Shown here: one piece after another, positions 11,018 to 19,748 of the stretch
How positions within the stretch are numbered: position 1 is the stretch's first letter
Layout: each line of letters starts with the position of its first letter
Assembly: GCA_019186985.1 (NCBI GenBank)
Contig: JABARQ010000050.1
Location: 1 to 45,259, forward strand
DNA from: Prosthecobacter sp.
GTDB taxonomy: Bacteria; Verrucomicrobiota; Verrucomicrobiia; Verrucomicrobiales; Verrucomicrobiaceae
Length of the DNA stretch: 45,259 bases
Reading direction: 5' to 3'
Position numbers and translations under genes: made by a program
The notes under the pieces: generated by a model
The model's database searches: none
Seen by the model: the letters and a program-made list of their open reading frames with translations, nothing else
Told to the model about the DNA's origin: nothing

Positions 11018-12028
11018 TCAGCCCTGGTTGCCGGACGAGCCCGCGATCTTGGCGCGCATGTCCGTGTCGGCGGAGATGTTCTTGTAGCGGGCGAAGTCCA
11101 TGATGCCGAGATTGCCGCTGCGGAAGGCCTCGGCCATGGCCATGGGGATCTGGGCCTCGGCCTCGACGACCCGGGAGCGCATCTCCTGGATGCGGGCGGC
11201 CATTTCCTGCTCCAGCGCCACGGCGGCGGCACGGCGGACCTCGGCGTTCGCCTGGGCGATCTTCTTGTCGGTCTCCGCCTGCTCGGCCTGCAGCTTGGCG
11301 CCGACGTTTTCACCCACGTCCACGTCGGCGATGTCGATGGAAAGGATCTCGAAGGCCGTGCCGGCATCGACCCCCTTGGAGAGCACCAGCTTGGAGATGC
11401 TGTCCGGATTCTCCAGCACGTCCTTGTAGGAAGAGGCGGAGCCGATGCAGGTCACGATGCCCTCGCCGACACGGGCGATGACGGTCTCCTCGGTGGCGCC
11501 GCCGACGAATCGGTCAAGGTTGGTGCGCACGGTGACGCGGGCGCGGACGCGAAGGGAGATGCCATCCTTGGCCACCGCGTCGATCTTGCCGCCGCGGCCC
11601 ATGTCGGGGTGCGGGCAGTCGATGACCTTGGGGTTGATGCTGGTGCGGACGGCTTCAAGCACGGTCTTGCCGGTGCCCTTGCAGGCGAGGTCGATGGCGC
11701 AGGCGCGGTCGTAGTCGAGGGGGATGCCGGCCTTGTCGGCGGCGATGAGGCTGAGCACCACATGGGAGACCTCGCCACCGGCCAGGTAATGGGCTTCAAG
11801 CTGGTCGGAGTTGAGGGGGATGCCGGCCTTGGCGGCGGTGATGCGGGTGTCCACGATGAGCGCGTTGGGGACGCCGCGGAGGTACATGGCCAGCAGGTTG
11901 ACGATGCTGACAGGCGCGTTGGCGATGCGTGCCCGCAGCCAGAGGTTGAAGAACTTCGCAATGATCAGGAAGGCGACCAGCGAGACGATGATCGCGGCGC
12001 CGATGAGGAGGGTGTCGAAGCGTGGCAT
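11018..12028 (-). CDS. floA: Flotillin-like membrane scaffold protein FloA
   Basis: 336 aa. One N-terminal membrane anchor (residues about 8-28), then the family core starting [27 protein letters not shown], a prohibitin-homology segment ([32 protein letters not shown]), the block [21 protein letters not shown], and a Glu/Ala-rich coiled coil (about 235-305) with repeated EA/QAE steps. Bacterial FloA organises membrane microdomains and affects membrane fluidity, secretion and signalling. It starts 25 bp behind the nfeD-like gene on the same strand, the standard nfeD-floA pairing. Close to full family length. Confidence 0.95.
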   Translation of the reverse strand: MPRFDTLLIGAAIIVSLVAFLIIAKFFNLWLRARIANAPVSIVNLLAMYLRGVPNALIVDTRITAAKAGIPLNSDQLEAHYLAGGEVSHVVLSLIAADKAGIPLDYDRACAIDLACKGTGKTVLEAVRTSINPKVIDCPHPDMGRGGKIDAVAKDGISLRVRARVTVRTNLDRFVGGATEETVIARVGEGIVTCIGSASSYKDVLENPDSISKLVLSKGVDAGTAFEILSIDIADVDVGENVGAKLQAEQAETDKKIAQANAEVRRAAAVALEQEMAARIQEMRSRVVEAEAQIPMAMAEAFRSGNLGIMDFARYKNISADTDMRAKIAGSSGNQG

Positions 12029-12053
12029 GGTCCTGGATACTGAGGGAGATGAA

Positions 12054-12530
12054 CTAGGAGATCAACCGGACAATCAGGTTTCCCGGCTCGTGGCCGATGA
12101 CGCGCAGGCGGGCTCCGGCCGGGGCGAAACCATCCTCGCAGCGTACTTCCACACGGCGGCCGGCGATCTCGGCGCGGCCCAGCGGGCGCAGTTCGGAGAG
12201 CGCGGCGCCCTCGTCCCCCACGGCGCAGGCGGGCGTGGTTCCGGACGAAGGCACCTCAGCCTCCAGCGTGAAGGCACGATGAAAGAGCTTCACGGCGAAG
12301 CAGCGCAGCCAGACCGTGAGGATGCCTGCGGAGCCCAGGACAATGCCGCCCGCCAGGGCCGTGCGCTGAAGGTGCGACCAGCCGGAAAGCTCCCCGGCCA
12401 TCATCGCCAGCAGCACTGCGGCGAGGATGCAAAGCACGCCGAAGAAGCCGGCGACACCGCCCGGCACGAAGGTTTCCAGGATGACCAGAAGGATGCCAAA
12501 GAGGGCGATGATGGCGATGGTGACGATCAT
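12054..12530 (-). CDS. NfeD-like membrane protein (short form)
   Basis: 158 aa. The N-terminal half has hydrophobic helices ([60 protein letters not shown]). The C-terminal half is an OB-fold: [53 protein letters not shown], the NfeD signature G-x-A-x-S-x-L-R-P-x-G. The ClpP-like protease domain of long NfeD proteins is absent. It precedes floA; NfeD proteins are thought to assemble with or regulate their neighbouring flotillin. Confidence 0.92.
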   Translation of the reverse strand: MIVTIAIIALFGILLVILETFVPGGVAGFFGVLCILAAVLLAMMAGELSGWSHLQRTALAGGIVLGSAGILTVWLRCFAVKLFHRAFTLEAEVPSSGTTPACAVGDEGAALSELRPLGRAEIAGRRVEVRCEDGFAPAGARLRVIGHEPGNLIVRLIS

Positions 12531-12612
12531 GCGGCGGCGGGAATGCGGCCATCGTGCGGCCTTGGCGGAGGCGAGTCAAGCCTGCGCACCTTCGCTGCGC
12601 CGGCGTGCAGGT

Positions 12613-14352
12613 TCAGAGCTGGTCGGCCCCGACCACCAGCACCACGAGCTTCTTGCCTGCCGCCGCCTGGGTGATGGAGGCGGGCTCCAGGTCCGTCCTG
12701 ACATCCAGCGGCCTGCCCAAAAGTGCGGCAAGCTGGGTCGGGAACCCGGCATGCTGGTCCACGCCGTCGTTCAGGCCGAAGCTGGCGGAGGCATCCTCAA
12801 AGACCCTCAGCAGGCCGCCTCCGGCAAGAAGCACCGGCGAGCCCTTGTCAGGCTCAAGCCCGCGGATGGACACCAGCTGGGCATGCTCCAGGCCGAACAT
12901 TTTTTCCGCACCGAAAGGCAGCAGCTGCACGGCCAGGTCGCCGGGCGTGGAACGCTCCAGGATGGTGGCGTTGATCAGCGGCGTCTCCTCCATGTGGAGG
13001 GCGGGATGCTTTTCACGGATGCGACGGGCGACGAGGCCGGCCGCCTCCTTCATCGTTTCGAAAGTCCAGTGGCTGTCGGCGGCATAATGGGAGGGCGCCT
13101 TGACCAGACGGCCCCACAGGGCGGGTGCCAGGTCCATGACATCAACGCCCGCACGGGTCAGCGAATCCAGCACCTCCCTGAATCCTGGAGGCTGCACGGC
13201 GGCCGGGTATTCCGCACGCAGCATCTGGTCGGGATGCATGGCGAGCTTCGCCGGCACGGCCACGAGCATGAGAGGAATGCCCCGGGCCTTCAGTTCAGCC
13301 GCCAGGGAGGTGATCGACCCCGCCAGGCCCGCGTCCTTGCGCCGGAGCGTGCGGCGGTCCAGCTCATGCCGGGGAAACAGCCAGCCGTCGTAGCCCAGAT
13401 GCACGCGTGAACTGCCTTCGCCCCAAAACCAGGACACCGGCCACTGCGCGGCAGCCCTCACAGGAGCAGGAATCCGGATGCTTTCGCGCACGGCCATGAG
13501 CAGGGAAACCGGCAGCAGCAGGATGCCGATGACGCGCCAGGTCAGCAGGGGCAGGCCGAGCAGCCAGCCGAGTCGCGGCAACGCCACGCAGGTGAGGATG
13601 GCAAGGGCCAGCACGCTCTGCAGCCAGCTGGAGGTGATGCGTTTGTCCAGGAGCAGCGAGTAAACCGTGGGCCTGGAGTCCGTGAACATCAGCCGCCACT
13701 CATGCAGGGCCTCCTGAAGCCCGGCCGAAAACAGCAGCACGTTGGAGACGGTCAGGATCAGCAGCACGCCGATCACGCGCAGCGGAGGAGGCAGCGGTGA
13801 CAGAAGGGGCCTGCGACGACTGCCCTCCAGCATCAGCAGGAGGTAATGGAGGACAAACCAGACGGAGGCGCCGGTGATCGTGCCGTGCCAGAGCGCCGCC
13901 GTTCCCGCCACCAGCACCAGCACCGGAACGCACTGCACGGCCGCCCCGCCCCCGCTGACAAGGCCGGGCATGAGCCGCCGCCACAGGTCCGCAAAGCCGC
14001 CCGCGCGCCCTGGAGCATGATGCATTTCCTGAACGCGCCGACCCTTCAGCCCGGCGAGGCCCGCCACGACATCCGCCACGCCGGTGATCAGGAGGAAAAG
14101 CTGGCAGGTCTGCGTCATGGCCGCCAGCCACCAGGCCTTGCCGCTCACGGCCTGCGGTTCTCCATGGAGGACGAGATGCATCAGCCACTCCAGCGGCAGC
14201 ACCAGAAGACAGATCTTGCCAAGGCCGCAGCCGAGCCGGCCCAGGGCCTCGGATTTCAGAGGCACCTCGGCGCCTTCGGCTCTTCGCAGCGTGGCGACCG
14301 ACACAAGCAGCAGGACGACCAGGGGGGGCAGCAGGGGTTTTAAAGAAAGCAT
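12613..14352 (-). CDS. Polytopic membrane protein with C-terminal AlgX/AlgJ-like (SGNH-type) domain
   Basis: 579 aa from the ATG at 14352, chosen because it begins directly with the first hydrophobic segment (MLSLKPLLPPLVVLLLVSVA); an ATG at 14391 is possible. Residues 1 to about 320 hold several membrane helices. The rest resembles the periplasmic AlgX/AlgJ domain: GYDGWLFPRHELDRRT, PLMLVAVPAKLAMHPDQ, DVMDLAPAL and the D-S-H-W-T block (AADSHWTFETMKEAA). Those domains bind or O-acetylate exported polysaccharides, usually with a separate MBOAT acyltransferase such as AlgI. No intact MBOAT gene is nearby; the membrane half may be a divergent one (speculative). Followed upstream by the pseudokinase gene. 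Confidence 0.7.
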   Translation of the reverse strand: MLSLKPLLPPLVVLLLVSVATLRRAEGAEVPLKSEALGRLGCGLGKICLLVLPLEWLMHLVLHGEPQAVSGKAWWLAAMTQTCQLFLLITGVADVVAGLAGLKGRRVQEMHHAPGRAGGFADLWRRLMPGLVSGGGAAVQCVPVLVLVAGTAALWHGTITGASVWFVLHYLLLMLEGSRRRPLLSPLPPPLRVIGVLLILTVSNVLLFSAGLQEALHEWRLMFTDSRPTVYSLLLDKRITSSWLQSVLALAILTCVALPRLGWLLGLPLLTWRVIGILLLPVSLLMAVRESIRIPAPVRAAAQWPVSWFWGEGSSRVHLGYDGWLFPRHELDRRTLRRKDAGLAGSITSLAAELKARGIPLMLVAVPAKLAMHPDQMLRAEYPAAVQPPGFREVLDSLTRAGVDVMDLAPALWGRLVKAPSHYAADSHWTFETMKEAAGLVARRIREKHPALHMEETPLINATILERSTPGDLAVQLLPFGAEKMFGLEHAQLVSIRGLEPDKGSPVLLAGGGLLRVFEDASASFGLNDGVDQHAGFPTQLAALLGRPLDVRTDLEPASITQAAAGKKLVVLVVGADQL

Positions 14353-14436
14353 GTCGGAAGGTTCAAGGCACCGATGACGCGTGCGATGCACGATTCTTGG
14401 GCTGGAGCGGGTGTCAATGCGCCTGCATGATCACGG

Positions 14437-17013
14437 CTACTTGAGCTTTGCGAGCCGTTCCTTGGTCCAGCTCTGCCCCTGTTGCACGACTTCGTCTCCC
14501 GGCATGATGCCCGCGAGGCGCTCCCAGTGTTCGCCGCCTTTGACAAAGGCCTCCCTGGCCTCGGTCTTCTTGCCCAGGGACTGGCTGGTGTGGCCCAGCA
14601 CTCCGTACATCTGCGCCAGCTGGATCTCCCACTGCCGCCGCTCGGGGCTCATCGCCGCCTTCGGATCCTTGGCCAGCAGGGCCTCCATGGACTGCACCGC
14701 CTGCTTGATGATGGGCAGGGCGGCCGACTCCTTCTTCATGTCGGACATGAGCTCCGCATACTCGCCGCGCACCCTTGCCAGCAGGAACGCATAGCGGACG
14801 TTCTCCTTCTCATCGGCAAGGATCTCATTGAGCAGCTCCACGGCGTCCTGCTTGCGCTTCACCGCATCCCCGGGCCGTCCTTCATCGCGGTCGAGAAGCG
14901 ACAGGCCGGAGTAGTTGCGGGCCAGCCAGTATTTGACGTCGGCCCACGCGGGCAGCAGCCGGTTCAGCTCAAGCAGGATCGGCACCGACTGGCTAAAGGC
15001 CTCACGCGCCTCCTTGAGCCCCACGGCCTTCACCAGCAGCTCGGCCAGCTCCGTGTAGGCCTCGGCAAGCAGCAGCGCCTGGTCCTGGTTGCGCGGGGAG
15101 GAGTTCATCACCAGCTCACCCATCTCCGTGACGGAGTCGATCAGCGTCGTCAGCGCCTCCTGCACGCGACCGGCCTCGCGCTGCGCCTGGCCCTGGGCGA
15201 ACTTGGCGCGGGCCAGCAGGAACTTCTCATCGGGGATCAGGTCCCCGCCAACCGCCCTGGGGTCGAGGATTTCCGAAACCCTGGCCAGGGCCTTCTCCGC
15301 CTCGGCCATGTCACCCAGCTGCAGGGTCCGTCGTCCGTATTCCATGCTGGCGCGGGCGCATTCATTGCGGGCCAGCCGGTTCTTCGGGTCGGCCGCCAGC
15401 CCGGCGGCGAGCGCCGGCCCCGCGTCACGCAGCAGGGACAGCGAAATCTGGTGTTCCCCCAGGTGCTCCTGGATGTCCGACAGCAGCAGGCTGTACCGGC
15501 CGAACCATTGTTGATACAAGGCCGCCTGGGGCGAGCCGCCGTTTTCCTGGAGCAGCTTCGCCGCCTCGTCACGCGCCTTGCCGAGGAAGGTGAGCGCCTG
15601 GGCATGATCACGCAGCCGGAGATGGATCTGGCCGATGTTGCCATAGGCCCGCAGGCGTTCGGCGCCCAGGCCCGGGCTGCCCTCCAGGCCGGGGAGGGAG
15701 GCCATGCAGAAGTTCAGCGCATCCGTGAGCTGGCCCTTGGAGAATTCGACGTCGAGCTGGTTGCTGGTCGGCGTCTGCAGAAGCTGGGTCAGGAACTGGT
15801 CCACCGCCGTCTGCGCATGCTGAAGGCTGGCATCCACCTCCTGCTTCCGGGCGGTCATGTCATCCCGCTGGCGGGTCAGCTCGGCGATCTTGTCATCACG
15901 CACCTTCTTTTCCTGCCCCAGCACGCTGTCCTGCTTCGCGATCACCTCCTCTCCCCGGCCTGCGCGGCGCTGCTGGCTGAAGCCGTAGATGCAGCTCAGC
16001 ACAAGCGCTGCGGCAAGGCCTGCGGCGGTTGTCTGCAGGGCGCGCACCTTCACCGCCTGGTTCCTGCGCTCCTGCACCGTCTGCTCGCGGGATTCCTCCA
16101 GCAGATAGTCCGACTCAAGCACCTCAAACTCGCGCACCACCTCGCGCATGTCCGACCAGCGGGCCGAGGGGTTGAGGTCCAGGGCGCGTTCGATGATGGC
16201 GCGCCGGCGTTCATCCCACTTTGACTGGGCCGGAACCGGCCAGACCACCTTGGGCTGCGCTCGAACGGCGGAGAGCAGAGCCTGGCTGTCAATGCCGTAG
16301 GCAAGACCCGCCGCCGCCTTCTGCTGCACAAGCCCCACCTGCTCCACCCAGGCCTTGCCGGCACGGGGAAACTGACCGGTCAGCAGACGGTAGGAGATGA
16401 CTCCGAAGGCATAGACATCCCAGCAGGCGCCATAGCCGGCATAGGCTCCTTCCGGATTCCCCGCCTGCTCGGGGCAGAGATGCATGAAGTGATCCGTCAG
16501 TTCCAGGTGGTGAATGCCGCCCACCCAGCCCTGGGCGATGTCCGTCAGGCGGATGCTTGACTCGGCATCATCCTCCAGCAGGACGTTGCAGGGGCGCAGG
16601 TTGCCGTGCGGCACGCCATATTTGTGCAGCCAGGCCAGGGCGTCCGACAGCTGGTAGATGTAGCTCCAGGCCTGCTCCGGCGGCAGGCTGCCCTGGCAGA
16701 GCGACTCCAGGGTCGGCGTCTGCCATTGCCGGCGTCCCTGGGCGTCCTTGGTCAGCACCCCGACCAGCGGAGTGACCATGTAATAGGGACTGCGGTCAAA
16801 GTTCATGCCCTCCACCGCCAGGATCCCGCGATGATGCGGCATCTGCTGGATTGAATGGAGGGCCGTGGCCAGCACCTTGCGGTTGATGGACATCGACGAA
16901 AAAACCTTCACCGCACAGGCCTTGCCGCGCGCGCTGGCGCGGTAGACCGCCCCGCAGCGTCCGCTGCCGATCAAGTCCAGCAACTCATGTCCGGCGATCT
17001 CAGGCAGGCTCAT
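14437..17013 (-). CDS. Membrane-anchored protein kinase-like (probable pseudokinase) with TPR-type C-terminus
   Basis: 858 aa. Residues 1-295 are a serine/threonine-kinase fold: Gly-loop IGSGRCGAVYRA (15-26), Lys36 in CAVKVF, and a C-lobe with WDVYAFGVISYRLLTGQFP. The catalytic loop reads H136-G-N-L-R-P-C-N143 instead of H-R-D-x-K-x-x-N, so the catalytic Asp is Asn and the Lys is Arg. The DFG site is D158-I-A. It probably binds nucleotide or a partner but is not expected to phosphorylate efficiently. One membrane segment at about 327-345 is followed by a coiled coil (about 360-405) and long helical repeats of TPR type to the end. Neighbour of the AlgX/AlgJ-like membrane gene, 84 bp apart on the same strand. 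Its target is unknown. Confidence 0.85.
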   Translation of the reverse strand: MSLPEIAGHELLDLIGSGRCGAVYRASARGKACAVKVFSSMSINRKVLATALHSIQQMPHHRGILAVEGMNFDRSPYYMVTPLVGVLTKDAQGRRQWQTPTLESLCQGSLPPEQAWSYIYQLSDALAWLHKYGVPHGNLRPCNVLLEDDAESSIRLTDIAQGWVGGIHHLELTDHFMHLCPEQAGNPEGAYAGYGACWDVYAFGVISYRLLTGQFPRAGKAWVEQVGLVQQKAAAGLAYGIDSQALLSAVRAQPKVVWPVPAQSKWDERRRAIIERALDLNPSARWSDMREVVREFEVLESDYLLEESREQTVQERRNQAVKVRALQTTAAGLAAALVLSCIYGFSQQRRAGRGEEVIAKQDSVLGQEKKVRDDKIAELTRQRDDMTARKQEVDASLQHAQTAVDQFLTQLLQTPTSNQLDVEFSKGQLTDALNFCMASLPGLEGSPGLGAERLRAYGNIGQIHLRLRDHAQALTFLGKARDEAAKLLQENGGSPQAALYQQWFGRYSLLLSDIQEHLGEHQISLSLLRDAGPALAAGLAADPKNRLARNECARASMEYGRRTLQLGDMAEAEKALARVSEILDPRAVGGDLIPDEKFLLARAKFAQGQAQREAGRVQEALTTLIDSVTEMGELVMNSSPRNQDQALLLAEAYTELAELLVKAVGLKEAREAFSQSVPILLELNRLLPAWADVKYWLARNYSGLSLLDRDEGRPGDAVKRKQDAVELLNEILADEKENVRYAFLLARVRGEYAELMSDMKKESAALPIIKQAVQSMEALLAKDPKAAMSPERRQWEIQLAQMYGVLGHTSQSLGKKTEAREAFVKGGEHWERLAGIMPGDEVVQQGQSWTKERLAKLK

Positions 17014-17317
17014 TCGACACGGAATGGGTTGGAATCATGATGGGGATGCACTGACACGGATGATCTCGGCAGACCGTGAGAACGTCATCATGGCGCACCT
17101 GTTTCCTGAATCAAGCCGCGCGTGATCCGCCTCATGCCGGACAGACCTGCCGCAAGGAAGCCCGGAATGTCCCGTCCAGGCAGCACAGGCTGCATGTGCG
17201 ACGGTCCTTGCAGCCGCTGGATTTCCGTTTGCCAATTCTGGGGAAGCACGCCACTATCCGCGCCCTTTTCCGCCCCGAGCGGATTTCGTCCCTGCCAACC
17301 CGCCTCATCATCGAGCC
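17014..17317. other. Divergent intergenic region
   Basis: Separates the minus-strand pseudokinase gene from the plus-strand dksA-like/rpmG/rpsR operon, so it should contain two divergent promoters. I find no convincing -35/-10 pair, no inverted repeat of note and no small gene. Confidence 0.5.
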
Positions 17318-18403
17318 ATGCCCGCGAACAAAAAACCAGCGCCAAAAGCTCCGGCCAAACCCGTGAAAAAGGCCGCCAAGCCGGCCGTCAAAAAACCGGT
17401 CAAGGCGGCTGCCAAGCCCGCTCCGAAACCCAAGGCCCAGGCAGGGAAAGCGGCCAAACCCGCCCCCAAGAAAACTTCCCCTGTGAAAAAAGCTCCCGCT
17501 AAAAAAGCCGCGCCTGTGAAAAAGGCCGCGCCCGCCAAGAAGCCCGCCCCCAAAAAAGCGGCGCCCCCCGCCAAGCCTGTCAAAAAGGTTCCGGCCAGGA
17601 CTGCTCCAGCCCCTGCGGTCAAAAAAGCGGCGCCTCCGGCCAAAAAAGCCCCCGCCCCTGCTGCTAAAAAGGCGGCTCCAGCTCCGAAGCCCGCTCCCGC
17701 CCCGGCACCCGTGAAGGCCGCCCCCAAGGCCTCCCCGGCTCCGGCACCCGCCAAAAAAGCCGCTCCCGCCCCCGCTGCCAAGGCCGTCCCCGCCGCCAAG
17801 AGCTCGGCAGGCAAGGCGCCCGTCGTCAACAAGCGCGCCCCCAGCGCCCTCGAAGAAGGCATCACCCTGGACTCGCCGCCCAAGAAGCCCGTGCTTCCAG
17901 CCGCCTTCCTGAAGAAGCAGAAGCAGCGCCTCATTGAACTGCGTGACATCTACCTCAACGCCGCCGAGGGTGTCACCAACGAAAACCTGCGCAACAACGA
18001 CAGCAGCGAGTCCGCCTTCGGCATGCACCAGGCGGACGCAGGCAGCGATGCCTATGACCGTGACTTCGCCCTCAGCCTCCTGGCCAAGGAGCAGGACGCC
18101 ATTTATGAGATCAACGAGGCCCTCAAGCGCATCGAACAGGGCACCTACGGCATCTGCGAAATGTCCGGGGAGCTGATCCCCGAGGAACGCCTGGAGGCCC
18201 TGCCCTTCACCCGTTTCACCGTCGGCAGCCAGGCCAAGATCGAAAACGAACAGCGCGGCGGACGCTGGACACGCCCCGTCCGCTCCCTCTTCGGCCTCGA
18301 TGAATCGGCCGACGACGACGATGATGATGACGAGGAAGACGACACCGCCGCCGGCAAGTCCAAACAGAGCGCAAATGAGTCGCTTGACTTTAGCAAAGAG
18401 TAA
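17318..18403 (+). CDS. DksA/TraR-family protein with histone H1-like Lys/Ala/Pro-rich tail
   Basis: 361 aa in three parts. Residues 1 to about 175 are almost only Lys, Ala and Pro in PAKKAAP-like repeats, as in histone H1-like bacterial proteins. Residues about 190-320 are a DksA/TraR domain: KQKQRLIELRDIYL, HQADAGSDAYDRDFALSLLAKEQ, then RIEQGTYGICEMSGELIPEERLEALPFTRFTVGSQ. The zinc site C-x2-C-x17-C-x2-C keeps exact spacing but reads Cys280, Ser283, Thr301, Ser304, so zinc binding is probably lost. The end is acidic (ESADDDDDDDEEDD). DksA proteins act on RNA polymerase in the secondary channel; the basic tail suggests DNA or RNA binding. First gene before rpmG and rpsR. Confidence 0.9.
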   Translation: MPANKKPAPKAPAKPVKKAAKPAVKKPVKAAAKPAPKPKAQAGKAAKPAPKKTSPVKKAPAKKAAPVKKAAPAKKPAPKKAAPPAKPVKKVPARTAPAPAVKKAAPPAKKAPAPAAKKAAPAPKPAPAPAPVKAAPKASPAPAPAKKAAPAPAAKAVPAAKSSAGKAPVVNKRAPSALEEGITLDSPPKKPVLPAAFLKKQKQRLIELRDIYLNAAEGVTNENLRNNDSSESAFGMHQADAGSDAYDRDFALSLLAKEQDAIYEINEALKRIEQGTYGICEMSGELIPEERLEALPFTRFTVGSQAKIENEQRGGRWTRPVRSLFGLDESADDDDDDDEEDDTAAGKSKQSANESLDFSKE

Positions 18404-18429
18404 TCTAGCCTCCGCCCCCCAAAAATTTT

Positions 18430-18603
18430 ATGCCACGCGAAATCATCATTCTCGAGTGCACGGAGGCCAAGGCCGAGGGCAAGCCCACGTCCCGTTACGT
18501 CAGCACTCGTAACAAGAAAAGCCCCCGCACCCCCGGCCGTCTCGAGAAGGTGAAGTTCAATCCCTTCCTCAAGCGCCGCACCCTCCATCGCGAGATCCGC
18601 TAA
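18430..18603 (+). CDS. rpmG: 50S ribosomal protein L33
   Basis: 57 aa, too short for most gene finders' length limits: [20 protein letters not shown], then [20 protein letters not shown] and [17 protein letters not shown]. It shows the L33 pattern (I-x-L-E-C/x-T-E, Y-x-T-x-x-N-K, R-L-x-x-x-K-[YF]-x-P). Only one of the four zinc Cys residues of the C+ form is present, so this is a zinc-independent type. Starts 26 bp after the dksA-like stop; no Shine-Dalgarno sequence (CCCCCCAAAAATTTT precedes ATG). Confidence 0.96.
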   Translation: MPREIIILECTEAKAEGKPTSRYVSTRNKKSPRTPGRLEKVKFNPFLKRRTLHREIR

Positions 18604-18624
18604 TCCGCAGCCCCGCCGTCTGTC

Positions 18625-18864
18625 ATGCAACCCAAGACCACCGAACGCCTGATCTCCCTGCGCAAGAACAACCGACGCATGCCGCGTCGTCGTGCTGACA
18701 TCCCGCAGGACAAGCTCAGCTACACCCACCCCGAAGTTCTTCAGCGCTTCCTGACCGAGACCGGCAAGCTTCAGCCTCGCCGTGTCACAGGCCTTCCCGC
18801 CTGGCTGCATCGCAAGGTGAGCCGTGAAGTCAAGCGTGCCCGCGCCGTCAACCTCCTGCCCTGA
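18625..18864 (+). CDS. rpsR: 30S ribosomal protein S18
   Basis: 79 aa. The family core is clear: KLSYTHPEVLQRFLTETGKL, QPRRVTGLPAWLHRKVSREV, KRARAVNLLP. S18 binds the platform of the small subunit together with S6. Follows rpmG by 21 bp in the same operon and is followed by a strong terminator. No Shine-Dalgarno sequence before the ATG. Confidence 0.97.
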   Translation: MQPKTTERLISLRKNNRRMPRRRADIPQDKLSYTHPEVLQRFLTETGKLQPRRVTGLPAWLHRKVSREVKRARAVNLLP

Positions 18865-18902
18865 GCAGGAGCGTCCGGAGCAGGACCTTCAAACTGATCA
18901 TT

Positions 18903-18937
18903 CCCGCTGTTGCCTTTCGCAGCAGCGGGCTTTTTTG
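18903..18937 (+). terminator. Rho-independent terminator after rpsR
   Basis: 11-bp G+C-rich stem, CCCGCTGTTGC (18903-18913) with GCAGCAGCGGG (18919-18929; one G-T pair), 5-base loop, followed by CTTTTTTG. It ends only about 12 bases before the folE2 ATG at 18949. Confidence 0.9.
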
Positions 18938-18948
18938 TCCCCATCTCC

Positions 18949-19740
18949 ATGCGAGCACTCAAAGACACGCAAAACGAACGCGACGACCGCAGGCTCCCCA
19001 TCGACCGCGTGGGAGTCAAGGATGTCCGCTTCCCCCTCCGCATTCGTGACCGTGACCAGGCCACGCAGCACACGGTGGCCACCGTCAGCATGGCCGTGGA
19101 CCTGCCCCACCATTACAAGGGCACCCACATGAGCCGCTTTCTGGAGGTGCTTCACGCCCATGGACGCGAACTCACGGTCTCCAGCATCGCCGCCATGCCC
19201 AGGGAGCTGCTGGCCCGGCTCCATGCCGAAAAAGCCCATGTGGAGATGCGCTTCCCCTACTTCCGCACCAAGCGCGCCCCCGTCACCAAGGCGGAAGGCC
19301 TCATCGATTACGGCGTGGTCTTCGAGGTCAACGCCCAGGGCGAGCAGATCGACTACGTTGTCACCGTCGAAGTCCCCGTCGCCACCCTCTGCCCCTGCTC
19401 CAAGGCCATCAGCGAACGCGGCGCCCACAACCAGCGCGGACTTGTCACCTTCTCCGTCCGCTTCCGTCAGCCCATCTGGATCGAGGACCTCATCGAGCTC
19501 GTGGAAAGCAGCGCCAGCTGCGAGCTCTACAGCGTGCTCAAGCGTCCCGACGAGAAGGCCGTGACCGAACGCGCCTACGACAACCCCGTCTTCGTCGAGG
19601 ACCTTGTCCGCAACGTCGCCCTCAAGGCCGGCGGCCACAAGCTCATCAAATGGTTCCGCGTCGAGGCCGTGAACTTCGAGTCCATCCACAACCACAACGC
19701 CTGGGCGGTCATCGAACGCAAGGTCAGCCGCGAGTCCTGA
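18949..19740 (+). CDS. folE2: GTP cyclohydrolase I, type IB (FolE2)
   Basis: Converts GTP to 7,8-dihydroneopterin triphosphate, the first step of folate (and some deazapurine) synthesis. 263 aa with the COG1469 layout: PIDRVGVKDVRFPLRIRD near the N-terminus, LPHHYKGTHMSRF, and the catalytic block VPVATLCPCSKAISERGAHN (Cys148 is the likely active-site Cys), then CELYSVLKRPDEK and FVEDLVRN. The frame is open back to 18910, but that part overlaps the rpsR terminator, so I use ATG 18949. The leader after the terminator is at most about 12 bases; the mRNA may be leaderless or depend on read-through. Confidence 0.95.
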   Translation: MRALKDTQNERDDRRLPIDRVGVKDVRFPLRIRDRDQATQHTVATVSMAVDLPHHYKGTHMSRFLEVLHAHGRELTVSSIAAMPRELLARLHAEKAHVEMRFPYFRTKRAPVTKAEGLIDYGVVFEVNAQGEQIDYVVTVEVPVATLCPCSKAISERGAHNQRGLVTFSVRFRQPIWIEDLIELVESSASCELYSVLKRPDEKAVTERAYDNPVFVEDLVRNVALKAGGHKLIKWFRVEAVNFESIHNHNAWAVIERKVSRES

Positions 19741-19748
19741 TCCGCAGG

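Noticed and set aside
17132..18028. Gly-rich open frames opposite the DksA-like gene
   Set aside because: Reverse complement of Lys/Ala/Pro codons gives Gly/Phe/Leu-rich text; no independent support.
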